Below the pieces are notes generated by a model that worked only from the letters and a program-made list of their open reading frames with translations, was not told where the DNA came from and did no database searches. The position numbers and the translations under genes are program-made. A stretch of DNA of 64,000 bases from Microbacterium stercoris (GTDB lineage Bacteria > Actinomycetota > Actinomycetes > Actinomycetales > Microbacteriaceae): NCBI RefSeq assembly GCF_017592545.1, contig NZ_JAGFOA010000004.1, positions 372,001 to 436,000 on the forward strand, given 5' to 3'. Each line of letters starts with the position of its first letter. Position 1 is the stretch's first letter. Shown here in pieces: positions 38,105-46,702 of this stretch.

Positions 38105-38962
38105 CTAGTCTCCCATGACCGCGGCGCGCATCTTCCCGCGCACTGCCGCCTCGTCGGGCAGGGCGGTGTCGATGTCCCCCGTGGTGAAGATCCGCACCTG
38201 CAGCACGGCTTGGTGCAGCAGCATTCCGAACCCCGCGATCGCCTTGGCGCCGTGCCAGCGGGTCGCCAGCTGCGAGGGCCACGGGTGGTACGCCACATCG
38301 AAGAGCGGCCCCCCGTTCTCGACGAGGCCGTCGACGTGCGCCTCGGGCAGCTGTGCGCCTCCCGGCAGAGCGGCGATCGTGAGATCCGCGGGGGCGTGAC
38401 CGCCACCGAAGGGCTCGACGACCGAGGTGAGTCCGAGCCGCTCGGCGATCTCCACGAGCGGTTGAGCGCGCTCAGGACGACGTGCCACGAGGGAGATGCG
38501 CTCCGCCCCCAGCTCCGCGGCGGCGACGAGTGCGGAGGCCGAGGTCGCCCCCGCGCCGAGGATGCGCACGGATCCGAGCGCGCGGATCTGCTCGTCGGCG
38601 AGGGCCGCGACGATCCCGCCGACGTCGGTGTTGAAGCCGATCGGACGATCAGCGGGCGCGCCCGACGGACGATCGACGTCGGCGCCGGGGAGCAGCAGGG
38701 TGTTCACGGCGCCGGTCAGCTCGGCGCGTCGGTCGCGCCAACCGGAGGCTCGCCAAGCGCACTCCTTCAGCGGCATGGTGACCGCGAGACCTCGCCACGT
38801 GGAGTCGAGACCTCCGAGCACCGCATCGAACTCGGCTTCGGGCACCCTCACCCGCTCGAACGTCCAGTCGCGGCCGAGCAGGGCATAGGCCGCTCCATGC
38901 AGCTGCGGCGAGCGGCTGTGCGCGATCGGGTCACCCCACACCGCGAGACGGGTCGCGCTCAT
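38105..38962 (-). CDS. aroE: Shikimate dehydrogenase
   Basis: NADP-dependent reduction of 3-dehydroshikimate. The 285 residues have the N-terminal substrate domain ([17 protein letters not shown], with LAVTMPLKE carrying the catalytic lysine), GFNTDVGGI, and the nucleotide-binding loop [12 protein letters not shown]. The C-terminal [12 protein letters not shown] motif is present. The NADP loop is GAGAT, not the more common GAGGA. The ATG follows the mltG stop with no gap. Confidence 0.95.
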   Translation of the reverse strand: MSATRLAVWGDPIAHSRSPQLHGAAYALLGRDWTFERVRVPEAEFDAVLGGLDSTWRGLAVTMPLKECAWRASGWRDRRAELTGAVNTLLLPGADVDRPSGAPADRPIGFNTDVGGIVAALADEQIRALGSVRILGAGATSASALVAAAELGAERISLVARRPERAQPLVEIAERLGLTSVVEPFGGGHAPADLTIAALPGGAQLPEAHVDGLVENGGPLFDVAYHPWPSQLATRWHGAKAIAGFGMLLHQAVLQVRIFTTGDIDTALPDEAAVRGKMRAAVMGD

Positions 38963-40456
38963 TCAGCAGCCCGCGTGATCCGGATGCGCCTCGCACCACG
39001 CGTGCAGCTTCGCCACGTTCTGATCGTGCTCCGCGAGGGTCGCAGCGAACAGCGTCTCGCCCGTCTCGAAATCGACCGTGACGAAGTACTGCCAGTCCCC
39101 CGCCTCGGGGTTCATGGCGGCGGCGATCGCATCGTCGCCGGGGTTCGCGATCGGCCCCGCGGGCAGTCCGGCGTGCACGTACGTGTTCCACGGGTTCGGA
39201 TCGGCCAGCTGCTCCTCCGTGCTGAAGGCGTTCTCCTGTTCCGGCGCGTCCGGGTGCGTCTGGCGATAGCCGAACTGCGCGGTCGAGTCCATCTGCAGCA
39301 GACCCTGGGTGTCTGAGATGTCCGGATCGAGGCGGTTCAGGATCACCCGCGCCACCTTGCCGAAATCGGCCGATCCACCTTCGCGCTGGATGATCGACGC
39401 GATCGTCAGGATCCGCTGCTCATCGCCGGCCGGGACCCCCGCGGCCGTGAGCGACTCCCGTGTGCGATCGACCATCGCCTGGATCACATCCTGCGCGGTC
39501 GTATCCGGATCGAATGTGTAGTGCGCCGGGAACAGCCAGCCCTCGAGGGTGTCTGCGGCGACGCCGTAGACCGACGGATCGGCGACGGCGGCCTGCAGCT
39601 GATCGAGGGGCATGTCGAGGCCGACCGACGCGGCCTCGATCGTGCCGTTCACCGTCCACCCCTCCTGGAGCGCGACGGTGTTCTCGAGCTTGTTGGCCGG
39701 ATCCTGAAGCGCCTCCCACGCCGCCGCCGAGGTCATCTGCTTCTGCAGGCGATAGACGCCCGGGAAGAAGTCGGGCGTCGTCTCTCCGACCGAGATGAGG
39801 TGGTCGTAGAACGAATCGGCCTTCAGCGTCACTCCCGCTTCGAAGAGCGTGTTCGAGACGCGAGAGCCGTCATCGCCGCTCTCGATCGTGATGAGCACCT
39901 CCCCCGTCGCCTGACCGGGTTCGAAATCGTCGGGCCCGTCCCAGCCGAGCTTCTCCGCGATCACCGTGCCGTAGTTGTTCCAGGCCCAGATGCCGCTCAC
40001 GGTGAGTCCCCCCGCGATCAGGGCGAAGATCAGGAAGGCGATCAGGCATCCGAGCCCGCGACGCTTCTTCTTCACGGCGACCTCGCGCTCGGGTGCGAAG
40101 AGATCCTCGAGCGACGCCGGCGCCGGAGTCGGCGCCGCAGTCGGCGCCGGAGCGGGCGTCGGGTCCTGTGCGGGCTCGCTTGCCGCCGCCGCGGCGCGCC
40201 GCTCCTCCACGTCGAGGAGCGCATCGAAGGCGACCGTCTCGGGCTGCCCCGTCTCTTTCGCGCCGCCGGGAGCGGGCTCCGGCTTCGGCTCAGCGGAAGC
40301 GGAAGCCGCGCGCGGCTCCGGCACCTCGTTCGCCTCCTCGCCCGCTCGAGAGGGCTCCGCCGGCGTCTCGCCGACGATCGGGATCTGACCAGTGCGAGCG
40401 AGCTCGCGCGCCTGGCGGCGCGTGAGCGGGGGCATCTCGCGAGAGGGCTCGGTCAT
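38963..40456 (-). CDS. mltG: Endolytic murein transglycosylase MltG
   Basis: Cuts nascent glycan strands at the outer face of the membrane and may set strand length. The 497 residues comprise a cytoplasmic tail of about 130 residues rich in Pro, Ala and Glu (with a PTPAPAP run near 100-112), one membrane span (about 136-158), and a periplasmic-side LysM-like and YceG domain. The catalytic glutamate is E305 in LEGWLFPAHY. The C-terminal NTYVHAGLPAGPIANPG is characteristic. It sits between ruvX and aroE, as in other actinobacteria. Confidence 0.95.
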   Translation of the reverse strand: MTEPSREMPPLTRRQARELARTGQIPIVGETPAEPSRAGEEANEVPEPRAASASAEPKPEPAPGGAKETGQPETVAFDALLDVEERRAAAAASEPAQDPTPAPAPTAAPTPAPASLEDLFAPEREVAVKKKRRGLGCLIAFLIFALIAGGLTVSGIWAWNNYGTVIAEKLGWDGPDDFEPGQATGEVLITIESGDDGSRVSNTLFEAGVTLKADSFYDHLISVGETTPDFFPGVYRLQKQMTSAAAWEALQDPANKLENTVALQEGWTVNGTIEAASVGLDMPLDQLQAAVADPSVYGVAADTLEGWLFPAHYTFDPDTTAQDVIQAMVDRTRESLTAAGVPAGDEQRILTIASIIQREGGSADFGKVARVILNRLDPDISDTQGLLQMDSTAQFGYRQTHPDAPEQENAFSTEEQLADPNPWNTYVHAGLPAGPIANPGDDAIAAAMNPEAGDWQYFVTVDFETGETLFAATLAEHDQNVAKLHAWCEAHPDHAGC

Positions 40457-40465
40457 ACGCGGCTC

Positions 40466-40933
40466 TTACTCCTCGGGTAGGCCGGCAGGGATACCGGCGG
40501 CCGCCCCGGTGCGTTTCTCGCTGTCGATGGCGTGCTGGAGCAGCACCACTGCGGCGACCTGATCGACAATGCTACGAGAACCCTTCTGGGTTCTGCCGGA
40601 CTGACGCAGGGCAGTGTGCGCCGTGACGGTGCTGAGACGCTCGTCGACCAGGCGGACGGGCGCGCTCTGCGCGGCCGCCAGCAGGCCCGCGAACTCGCGC
40701 GCATCGGCGGTGGAGAGCGTGTCCTCACCGCGCATGTTCAGCGGAAGGCCGACCACGAACTCGAGCGGCTCGTACTCGGCCGCCAGCTCGACGAGCCGCG
40801 CGATCGAGCGCTCGTCGCGCGGCACCGTCTCGACGGGGACCGCCAGCATGCCGTCGGGATCGCACCTCGCGACGCCGACGCGAGCCTTGCCCACGTCGAC
40901 GCCGAGTCGCACACCGCGACGGAAGCCGCTCAC
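40466..40933 (-). CDS. ruvX: RuvX/YqgF-family Holliday junction resolvase
   Basis: RNase H-like nuclease implicated in pre-16S rRNA processing and possibly in recombination. The 155 residues contain the first acidic motif GVDVGKARVGVA, the VGLPLNMRG motif, LVDERLSTVTA and the C-terminal DQVAAVVLLQ aspartate. The GTG start overlaps the alaS stop (GTGA), and mltG follows after 9 bp. Confidence 0.94.
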   Translation of the reverse strand: MSGFRRGVRLGVDVGKARVGVARCDPDGMLAVPVETVPRDERSIARLVELAAEYEPLEFVVGLPLNMRGEDTLSTADAREFAGLLAAAQSAPVRLVDERLSTVTAHTALRQSGRTQKGSRSIVDQVAAVVLLQHAIDSEKRTGAAAGIPAGLPEE

Positions 40934-43590
40934 GAGCGCTGCAGGTGCGCGCGCACGGCGTCGAGCGCGGCCGGGATCGCCGAGGCGTCCGAGCCGGCGC
41001 CCTGTGCCATGTCGTCCTTGCCGCCGCCTCGACCGCCAAGGGCCTCGAGCGCAGCCTTGACGAGAACCCCCGCCTTCGCACCCGCGGCGCGCGCCGCCTC
41101 GTTCGTGAGGACGACGGCGAACACCTTGTCGCCCGCGGTGCCGGTGAGCGCCACGACCGCGGCCTCAGAGCCCAGACGGTCGCGGACGGATGTGGCGAGG
41201 CTGCGCACGTCGTCGGCCGATCCGACCTGACCGACGGTCTCGGCGACGAGGTTGACCGCGCCGACGCGCTGAGCGCTCTGCGCGAGCGCCGGCACACGGC
41301 CGGCGAGGGCCTGCGCCTCGAACGCGGCGATCTTCTTCTCCGCCGCCTTGAGGTTGGCCGAGAGCTCGGCGATGCGGGCGGCGAGCTGGTCCTTGGGAGC
41401 CTTCAGCGACGCCGTCAGCTCGGCCACGAGCGCCCGCTCGGCCGTCAGCTCACGGAAGGCGTCCAGACCGACCAGGGCCTCGACACGCCGGTTGGACGCC
41501 CCCACGGACGACTCGCCGACCAGGTTGATGAGGCCGATCTCGGCCGAGGTGCGCACGTGGGTGCCGCCGCACAGCTCGCGCGACCAGGGTCCGCCGATGT
41601 CGACCATGCGTACCGTCTCACCGTACTTCTCGCCGAACAGCGCCATCGCCCCCGCGGCCTTGGCGTCATCGAGCGACAGGACGCGGGTGGTGACCTCGAG
41701 GTTGTCGCGCACCGCGTTGTTGGCGATCTCCTCGATCTCGGTGCGCGTCTCGAGGCTGAGCGCCTGCCCCCACGAGAAGTCGAAACGCAGGTATCCCGCG
41801 CGGTTGAGCGAGCCGGCCTGCGTGGCGCCCTTGCCGAGCGTGTCGCGCAGGGCGGCGTGCACGAGGTGGGTTGCCGAGTGCGCCTGCTGCGCGGCGCGGC
41901 GGTTGGCCGCGTCGACGACCGTGGTGGCGGGCTGGTCGACGGCGACCTCGCCTCGGGTGACCTCGACGGTGTGGCTCACGAGGCCCGGAACCGGCTTCTG
42001 CACGTCGAGGACCTCGAGCTCATAGCCCGGACCAACGATCGTGCCCTTGTCGGCGACCTGACCGCCCGACTCCGCGTAGAGAGCCGTCTCGGCGAGGATG
42101 ATCTCCGCGATCTGGCCCGCGGTGGCCTGGGGAACGGACACACCGTCGACCAGCACGCCGAGCACCTTCGACTCGGTCTGCAGGTCGGTGAAGCCCGTGA
42201 AGGCCGTCTCGCCGAGCGCACGGAACTCGCGGTACACGCTCACGTCGGCGATTGCGCGCTTGCGCGACTTCGCGTCGGCCTTCGCGCGCTGACGCTGCTC
42301 CTGCATCAGCGAGTCGAAGCCGTCGCGGTCGACGCCGATGCCCGCCTCCTCGGCGATCTCGAGCGTGAGGTCGATCGGGAAGCCGTAGGTGTCGTGCAGC
42401 AGGAACGCCTGGCTGCCCGCCAGGGTGGAGCCACCGTCCTGCTTGGTCTTCGCGACCGCGGTGTCGAGGATGGTCGATCCCGCGGTGAGCGTGCGCAGGA
42501 ACGTCTCCTCCTCCGCGAACGCGTACGACGAGATGCGATCCCAGTCGCTCTCCACAACCGGGTACGCCTCCTTCATCGCGTCGCGCGACGCCTCGAACAG
42601 CGCCGGGAAGGTGGCCTCCTCCACGCCGAGCAGACGCATCGAGCGCACCGAGCGGCGCATCAGGCGACGCAGGATGTACCCACGGCCCTCGTTCGAGGGA
42701 GTGACTCCATCCGAGAGGAGCATCAGCGAGGAGCGGACGTGGTCGGCGATGACCCGGAAGCGCACGTCGTCGCCGTGCTCCGCGCCGTAACGGCGACCCG
42801 AGAGCTCGGAGGCTCGATCGATGACCGGACGCACCTGGTCGGTCTCGTACATGTTCTCGACGCCCTGCTTGAGGAACGCCACGCGCTCGAGACCCATGCC
42901 GGTGTCGATGTTCTTGGCGGGCAGTTCGCCCACGATGTCGAACTCGGTCTTCGAGCGCACGTTGGTGATCTCGTTCTGCATGAAGACCAGGTTCCAGATC
43001 TCCAGGAACCGGTTGTCGTCGACGGCCGGACCGCCGTCCTGTCCGTACTTGGCACCGCGATCGAAGTAGATCTCCGAGCACGGGCCGGCGGGGCCGGGCT
43101 GGCCGGTGGTCCAGAAGTTGTCCTCGCGTCCGAGACGCTGGATGCGATTCGCCGGAAGGCCGGCGATCTTCTGCCACAGCTCGGCCGCCTCGTCGTCGGT
43201 CTCGTAGACCGTGACCCAGAGATCCTTCTCATCGAAGCCCAGACCGCCATCGGCCTCGGACGACGTCAGCAGCTCCCAGGCGTAGGAGATGGCGCCTTCC
43301 TTGAAGTAGTCGCCGAACGACCAGTTTCCGAGCATCTGGAAGAACGTGCCGTGGCGGGCGGTCTTGCCGACCTCCTCGATGTCGTTCGTGCGGATGCACT
43401 TCTGGTTGTCCGCGGCGCGCGAGAACGGCGCCGGCACCACACCCGTGAGGTAGGGAATGAACGGCACCATGCCGGCGATCGTGAACAGGATCGACGGGTC
43501 GTCGCTCACCAGCGATGCCGACGGCACGATCGTGTGATCGTTCTTCTCGAAGTAGTCGAGGTAGCGCTTCGCGATGTCCGCGGTCTTCAT
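40930..43590 (-). CDS. alaS: Alanyl-tRNA synthetase
   Basis: Charges tRNA-Ala and edits mischarged serine or glycine. The 886 residues have the class II catalytic core at the N-terminus (FEKNDHTIVPSASL, NWSFGDYFKEGAI, GPAGPCSEIYFDRG), a tRNA recognition region, the editing domain with HSATHLVHAAL and the distal CGGTHVR, and a C-terminal DHHA1-like domain. It overlaps ruvX by 4 bp. The upstream AAGGA is 12 nt from the ATG, a long spacing. Confidence 0.98.
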   Translation of the reverse strand: MKTADIAKRYLDYFEKNDHTIVPSASLVSDDPSILFTIAGMVPFIPYLTGVVPAPFSRAADNQKCIRTNDIEEVGKTARHGTFFQMLGNWSFGDYFKEGAISYAWELLTSSEADGGLGFDEKDLWVTVYETDDEAAELWQKIAGLPANRIQRLGREDNFWTTGQPGPAGPCSEIYFDRGAKYGQDGGPAVDDNRFLEIWNLVFMQNEITNVRSKTEFDIVGELPAKNIDTGMGLERVAFLKQGVENMYETDQVRPVIDRASELSGRRYGAEHGDDVRFRVIADHVRSSLMLLSDGVTPSNEGRGYILRRLMRRSVRSMRLLGVEEATFPALFEASRDAMKEAYPVVESDWDRISSYAFAEEETFLRTLTAGSTILDTAVAKTKQDGGSTLAGSQAFLLHDTYGFPIDLTLEIAEEAGIGVDRDGFDSLMQEQRQRAKADAKSRKRAIADVSVYREFRALGETAFTGFTDLQTESKVLGVLVDGVSVPQATAGQIAEIILAETALYAESGGQVADKGTIVGPGYELEVLDVQKPVPGLVSHTVEVTRGEVAVDQPATTVVDAANRRAAQQAHSATHLVHAALRDTLGKGATQAGSLNRAGYLRFDFSWGQALSLETRTEIEEIANNAVRDNLEVTTRVLSLDDAKAAGAMALFGEKYGETVRMVDIGGPWSRELCGGTHVRTSAEIGLINLVGESSVGASNRRVEALVGLDAFRELTAERALVAELTASLKAPKDQLAARIAELSANLKAAEKKIAAFEAQALAGRVPALAQSAQRVGAVNLVAETVGQVGSADDVRSLATSVRDRLGSEAAVVALTGTAGDKVFAVVLTNEAARAAGAKAGVLVKAALEALGGRGGGKDDMAQGAGSDASAIPAALDAVRAHLQRS

Positions 43591-43690
43591 GAGGGTGGTT
43601 CGTCCTTGAATGTTCGCCGCGCCGGCGTGATGGCGCGTGTGCATGCGGGGGCCGCCGCCACGGATGACGGCGACCTCGAGATCCGGGGTG

Positions 43691-43882
43691 TCAGGCGGAG
43701 GGGGCGTCCTCGGCTCGACGGGCCTCCTCGAGGCGGTAGGCCTCGCCGATCCGCTCGACGAACTCGTCGATGCGGGCATCGATGTCGGCGAGCACCTCGG
43801 CGCCGCGCGGATCCTTGTTGAGGAAGTGGGCCGCCACGAAGCCCGAGACGATGCCGAGCAGGAACCACAGCACGTTCTTCAT
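43691..43882 (-). CDS. Small conserved membrane protein
   Basis: A 63-residue protein with one N-terminal hydrophobic helix (KNVLWFLLGIVSGFVAAHFL) and a charged helical tail (ADIDARIDEFVERIGEAYRLEEARRAE). I recognise the position between rpsD and alaS as usual for this type of protein in Microbacteriaceae, but no function is known to me. CCGGAGGACAG supplies a ribosome site. A TACGAT box about 45 nt upstream may drive it together with alaS. Confidence 0.75.
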   Translation of the reverse strand: MKNVLWFLLGIVSGFVAAHFLNKDPRGAEVLADIDARIDEFVERIGEAYRLEEARRAEDAPSA

Positions 43883-43928
43883 GTCACCTGTCCTCCGGGA
43901 TTCCGCCGCGGATCCGCGACGTCTCTCC

Positions 43929-43934
43929 ATCGTA
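43929..43934 (-). promoter_or_regulatory. Possible -10 box for the small membrane protein and alaS
   Basis: TACGAT on the minus strand, between the rpsD terminator and the small membrane protein gene. The position fits a promoter for this unit; no clear -35. Confidence 0.35.
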
Positions 43935-43959
43935 GACCGAAGACCTCCAGGGACGACGA

Positions 43960-43989
43960 AGGGCGCCGGAGCCGAAGCTCCGACGCCCT
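43960..43989 (-). terminator. Terminator after rpsD
   Basis: 13-bp stem AGGGCGCCGGAGC with loop CGAA and one mismatch, about 25 bp after the rpsD stop, trailed on the minus strand by TCGTCGTCC. Confidence 0.8.
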
Positions 43990-44012
43990 CCGAAGAACGC
44001 GTGGGCTGAAGG

Positions 44013-44642
44013 TCAGCGGGCGGCGTAGTACTCGACGACGAGCTGCACGTCACAGGTGACGGGCACCTCGACGCGCTTCGGGCGACGCACGAGCGTGGCC
44101 TGGAGCTTGTCGAGCGAGACCTCGAGGTACGCCGGAACGTTCGGCAGGACCTCGGCGTGACCGCCGGCGGCCGCGACCTGGAAGGGCTCGAGACCCTCCG
44201 ACTTGGCCTTGACCTCGATGGTCTGACCCGGCTTCACGCGGAACGACGGGCGGTCGACGATCTTGCCGTCGACGAGGATGTGGCGGTGCACCACGAACTG
44301 ACGCGCCTGCGCGGTCGTACGGGCGAAGCCCGAACGCAGCACGAGGGCGTCGAGACGCATCTCGAGCAGCTCGACGAGGTTCTCACCCGTCAGGCCGTCG
44401 GTGCGACGGGCCTCGTTGAAGGCGATACGGAGCTGCTTCTCGCGGATGCCGTACTGCTCGCGCAGACGCTGCTTCTCGCGGAGGCGGACAGCGTAGTCGC
44501 TGTCGGCCTTGCGCTTCGTACGTCCGTGCTGGCCGGGGCCGTAGGGACGCTTCTCGAGGTAACGGGCGGCCTTCGGCGTCAGCGCGATGCCCAGAGCGCG
44601 CGACAGGCGGACCTTGCGGCGGTCCTGCGACTTGGTCGTCAT
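44013..44642 (-). CDS. rpsD: 30S ribosomal protein S4
   Basis: Primary 16S rRNA-binding protein that nucleates small-subunit assembly. The 209 residues have a basic N-terminus, the PYGPGQHGRTKRK segment and an S4 RNA-binding domain (MRLDALVLRSGFARTTAQARQFVVHRHILVDG) in the middle. It lacks the N-terminal zinc cysteines present in some S4 proteins. The gene stands alone, apart from rpoA, with a leader of about 120 nt that contains a hairpin just before the AAAGGA site. Confidence 0.98.
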   Translation of the reverse strand: MTTKSQDRRKVRLSRALGIALTPKAARYLEKRPYGPGQHGRTKRKADSDYAVRLREKQRLREQYGIREKQLRIAFNEARRTDGLTGENLVELLEMRLDALVLRSGFARTTAQARQFVVHRHILVDGKIVDRPSFRVKPGQTIEVKAKSEGLEPFQVAAAGGHAEVLPNVPAYLEVSLDKLQATLVRRPKRVEVPVTCDVQLVVEYYAAR

Positions 44643-44658
44643 GATTTCCTTTCACGAG

Positions 44659-44675
44659 GCCGTGACTGTCACGGC
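44659..44675 (-). promoter_or_regulatory. Hairpin in the rpsD 5' leader
   Basis: GCCGTGA, loop CAG, TCACGGC, in the minus-strand RNA, about 10 nt before the AAAGGA ribosome site of rpsD. S4 represses its own synthesis in several bacteria, so this is a candidate translational operator; that role is inferred. Confidence 0.4.
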
Positions 44676-44772
44676 GCTCGGACGTACAGTCCCCTCCCAT
44701 CCGGTTCAGGCGTACGTCTACCCACCTGAGGGATCATGCGAAAGGGGATGTGCCCGGAAGTCGAGCCGATCA

Positions 44773-44778
44773 AGTTTA
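44773..44778 (-). promoter_or_regulatory. Predicted -10 box of rpsD
   Basis: TAAACT on the minus strand in the 180-bp gap between rarA and rpsD. It implies a leader of about 120 nt. The gap holds no gene. Confidence 0.5.
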
Positions 44779-44824
44779 TCAGACGGCACCTCGCTGCCCT
44801 GCCAGTCGCAGGCACTCCGGTGCG

Positions 44825-46168
44825 TCATTCCCCGATGATGCGGCGGAGCTTGTCGAGCCGAGCGCCGATCTCGCGCTCGGCACCATGCGGCTTGGGCTCG
44901 TAGTAGCGGGTGCCGCGCAGGTCGTCGGGAAGGTACTGCTGCTTCACGACGCCGAGCTCGTGATCGTGCGGGTAGACGTAGCCCTTGCCGTGACCGAGGC
45001 GCTTCGCGCCCGGATAGTGCGCGTCGCGCAGATGCTTGGGCACGGGGCTGAACCGACCGGCCTTGATGTCGGCCATCGCGGCGTTGATGGCGTTGTACGC
45101 GGCGTTCGACTTCGCCGCCGTCGCGAGGTAGGCGGTCGCCTCCGCGAGCGGGATCCGCCCCTCGGGCATGCCGATGAACGCGACGGCATCGGCGGCGGCG
45201 ACCGCGATCTGCAGCGCCTGGGGATCGGCGAGTCCGATGTCCTCCGACGCGGAGATGACGAGGCGGCGCGCGATGAAGCGCGGGTCCTCCCCCGCCTCGA
45301 TCATGCGGGCGAGGTAGTGCATCGCGGCATCCACGTCGGATCCCCTGATCGACTTGATGAAGGCGCTGATGACGTCGTAGTGCTCGTCGCCCTGACGGTC
45401 GTATCGCAGCAGCGCACGATCGACGGCCTGAGCGACGTGCTCGCCGCTGACCGTCGGCTTGGCGTCGCCCTCAGGCGCCTCGGACACCGCGACGCCGGCA
45501 CTGGCCTCGAGGGCCGTGAGCGCGCGGCGCGCATCGCCCGACGACAGCTGGATCAGCGCCGCCCGGGCCTCGGCGCTCAGCTCGACCTCGTCTGCCAGGC
45601 CGCGGACGTCGCTCACGGCGCGATCGACGAGCGTGCCGAGGTCATCGTCGGTGAGGGGCTGCAGCGTCAGCAGGAGCGAGCGCGACAGCAGGGGGGAGAT
45701 GACCGAGAACGAAGGGTTCTCCGTCGTCGCGGCGATCAGGATGACCCAGCCGTTCTCGACACCCGGCAGCAGCGCATCCTGCTGAGCCTTGGTGAACCGG
45801 TGGATCTCGTCGAGGAAGAGGATGGTCGACTGCCCGTACAGGTCGCGCTGATTGAGTGCTTCCTGCATCACCTCCCGGACGTCCTTGACGCCGGCGGTGA
45901 TCGCCGAGAGCTCGACGAAGCGACGCCCCGACGAGCGTGCGATCGCCTGAGCCAGCGTCGTCTTGCCCGTGCCGGGCGGACCCCACAGGATCACGGACAC
46001 CGTGCCGGGCGCCTGGGCCTGCGGGTCTGCGAGAGCGACGATCGGAGATCCGGGTCGAAGAAGATGCGCCTGCCCGGCGACTTCGCTGAGCGACGTCGGA
46101 CGCATGCGCACGGCGAGGGGCGTCAGCCCTCGCCCGCCGCCCATGAGGGATCCGTTCGCCGCATTCAT
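44825..46168 (-). CDS. rarA: Replication-associated recombination protein A (MgsA/WRNIP1-like AAA ATPase)
   Basis: Clamp-loader-like AAA+ ATPase that acts at stalled forks. The protein of about 447 residues has Walker A GPPGTGKT and Walker B FLDEIHRF, sensor 1 TTENPSF, the SRSLL arginine-finger region, and the C-terminal MgsA tetramerisation region (GMPEGRIPLAEATAYLA, KGYVYPHD). Start chosen as the ATG at 46166-46168 because a TAGGCT box lies exactly 7 nt upstream and no ribosome site is seen; ATGs at 46198 and 46144 are alternatives. Confidence 0.93.
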   Translation of the reverse strand: MNAANGSLMGGGRGLTPLAVRMRPTSLSEVAGQAHLLRPGSPIVALADPQAQAPGTVSVILWGPPGTGKTTLAQAIARSSGRRFVELSAITAGVKDVREVMQEALNQRDLYGQSTILFLDEIHRFTKAQQDALLPGVENGWVILIAATTENPSFSVISPLLSRSLLLTLQPLTDDDLGTLVDRAVSDVRGLADEVELSAEARAALIQLSSGDARRALTALEASAGVAVSEAPEGDAKPTVSGEHVAQAVDRALLRYDRQGDEHYDVISAFIKSIRGSDVDAAMHYLARMIEAGEDPRFIARRLVISASEDIGLADPQALQIAVAAADAVAFIGMPEGRIPLAEATAYLATAAKSNAAYNAINAAMADIKAGRFSPVPKHLRDAHYPGAKRLGHGKGYVYPHDHELGVVKQQYLPDDLRGTRYYEPKPHGAEREIGARLDKLRRIIGE

Positions 46169-46175
46169 CCCGACA

Positions 46176-46181
46176 AGCCTA
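46176..46181 (-). promoter_or_regulatory. Predicted -10 box of rarA (leaderless)
   Basis: TAGGCT on the minus strand, 7 nt upstream of the chosen ATG of rarA. It decides the start and implies a leaderless mRNA. Confidence 0.55.
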
Positions 46182-46237
46182 GGCGGCGCATCCGACATCG
46201 GATCCGTGTCGATTTCCGGCGGTCTCCACGGCCTCAG

Positions 46238-46243
46238 TAGGCT
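46238..46243 (+). promoter_or_regulatory. Predicted -10 box of the membrane stub gene
   Basis: TAGGCT on the plus strand, 31 nt before the ATG at 46275. It lies back to back with the rarA box about 60 bp away, giving a compact divergent promoter. Confidence 0.5.
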
Positions 46244-46274
46244 CGTCCCGCCGTCATCGAGAGGATCGGGAAGC

Positions 46275-46622
46275 ATGGCCGCAGGAGGCAAGTCATCGTC
46301 CGCGAAGAACCGCGCCGCCCGCGAGGCTCGCGAACGTGCGCGCATCTATGAGGCGCGGATGCAGCAGCGCCAGTCCCAGGCGCGCCGGCGCCGCCGCGAC
46401 GGAATCCTGGGGGCGACGATCGCGGGAACGGTCATCGCGCTCGCCGTCGCCGGGCAGGCGCTCTTCTACACGGTCGGCCCCGGCGCCCCCGATCCGACAC
46501 CCGCCCCGGAGCCCACGACCACGCTCTCTCCGTCCCCGACGCCCACGGAGCCCAGCCCGGCGGGGACGGATTCGCCCGCGCCGACGGCCACCCCGGAGCC
46601 CACGACGACACCCGAGGGCTGA
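46275..46622 (+). CDS. Short single-span membrane protein, PpiB-like N-terminus without cyclophilin domain
   Basis: A 115-residue protein: a basic N-terminus rich in Arg and Ala (1-41), one membrane span (about 43-65, GILGATIAGTVIALAVAGQALFY in pieces) and an extracytoplasmic tail of Pro, Thr and Ser (67-115). This layout is that of the N-terminal anchor of actinobacterial membrane-bound cyclophilins such as M. tuberculosis PpiB, which is encoded next to relA. Here the frame stops after the Pro/Thr linker and no cyclophilin sequence follows before the next gene. It may be a reduced paralogue or a truncated gene. GAGAGGA lies upstream of the ATG. Confidence 0.7.
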   Translation: MAAGGKSSSAKNRAAREARERARIYEARMQQRQSQARRRRRDGILGATIAGTVIALAVAGQALFYTVGPGAPDPTPAPEPTTTLSPSPTPTEPSPAGTDSPAPTATPEPTTTPEG

Positions 46623-46651
46623 CACCGGAGTCAGAACCGCCGTGCCGTACT

Positions 46652-46657
46652 AGGCTT
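46652..46657 (+). promoter_or_regulatory. Predicted -10 box of the DUF349 gene
   Basis: TAGGCT on the plus strand, 45 nt before the GTG start at 46703, where a separate AAGGAG ribosome site is present. This transcript would have a leader. Confidence 0.45.
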
Positions 46658-46702
46658 GGCGCGTCCTGTCCCCTCCCGCGGTCACCGCGCAAGGAGCCTC
46701 CC

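Noticed and set aside
40093..40200. Repetitive GGCGCCGG-type sequence as a DNA repeat array
   Set aside because: It encodes the Pro/Ala-rich cytoplasmic tail of MltG; the repetition follows from the amino acid composition.
40945..43821. A 958-codon open frame antisense to alaS
   Set aside because: Same artefact; AlaS on the other strand has all its motifs, and the antisense product has none.
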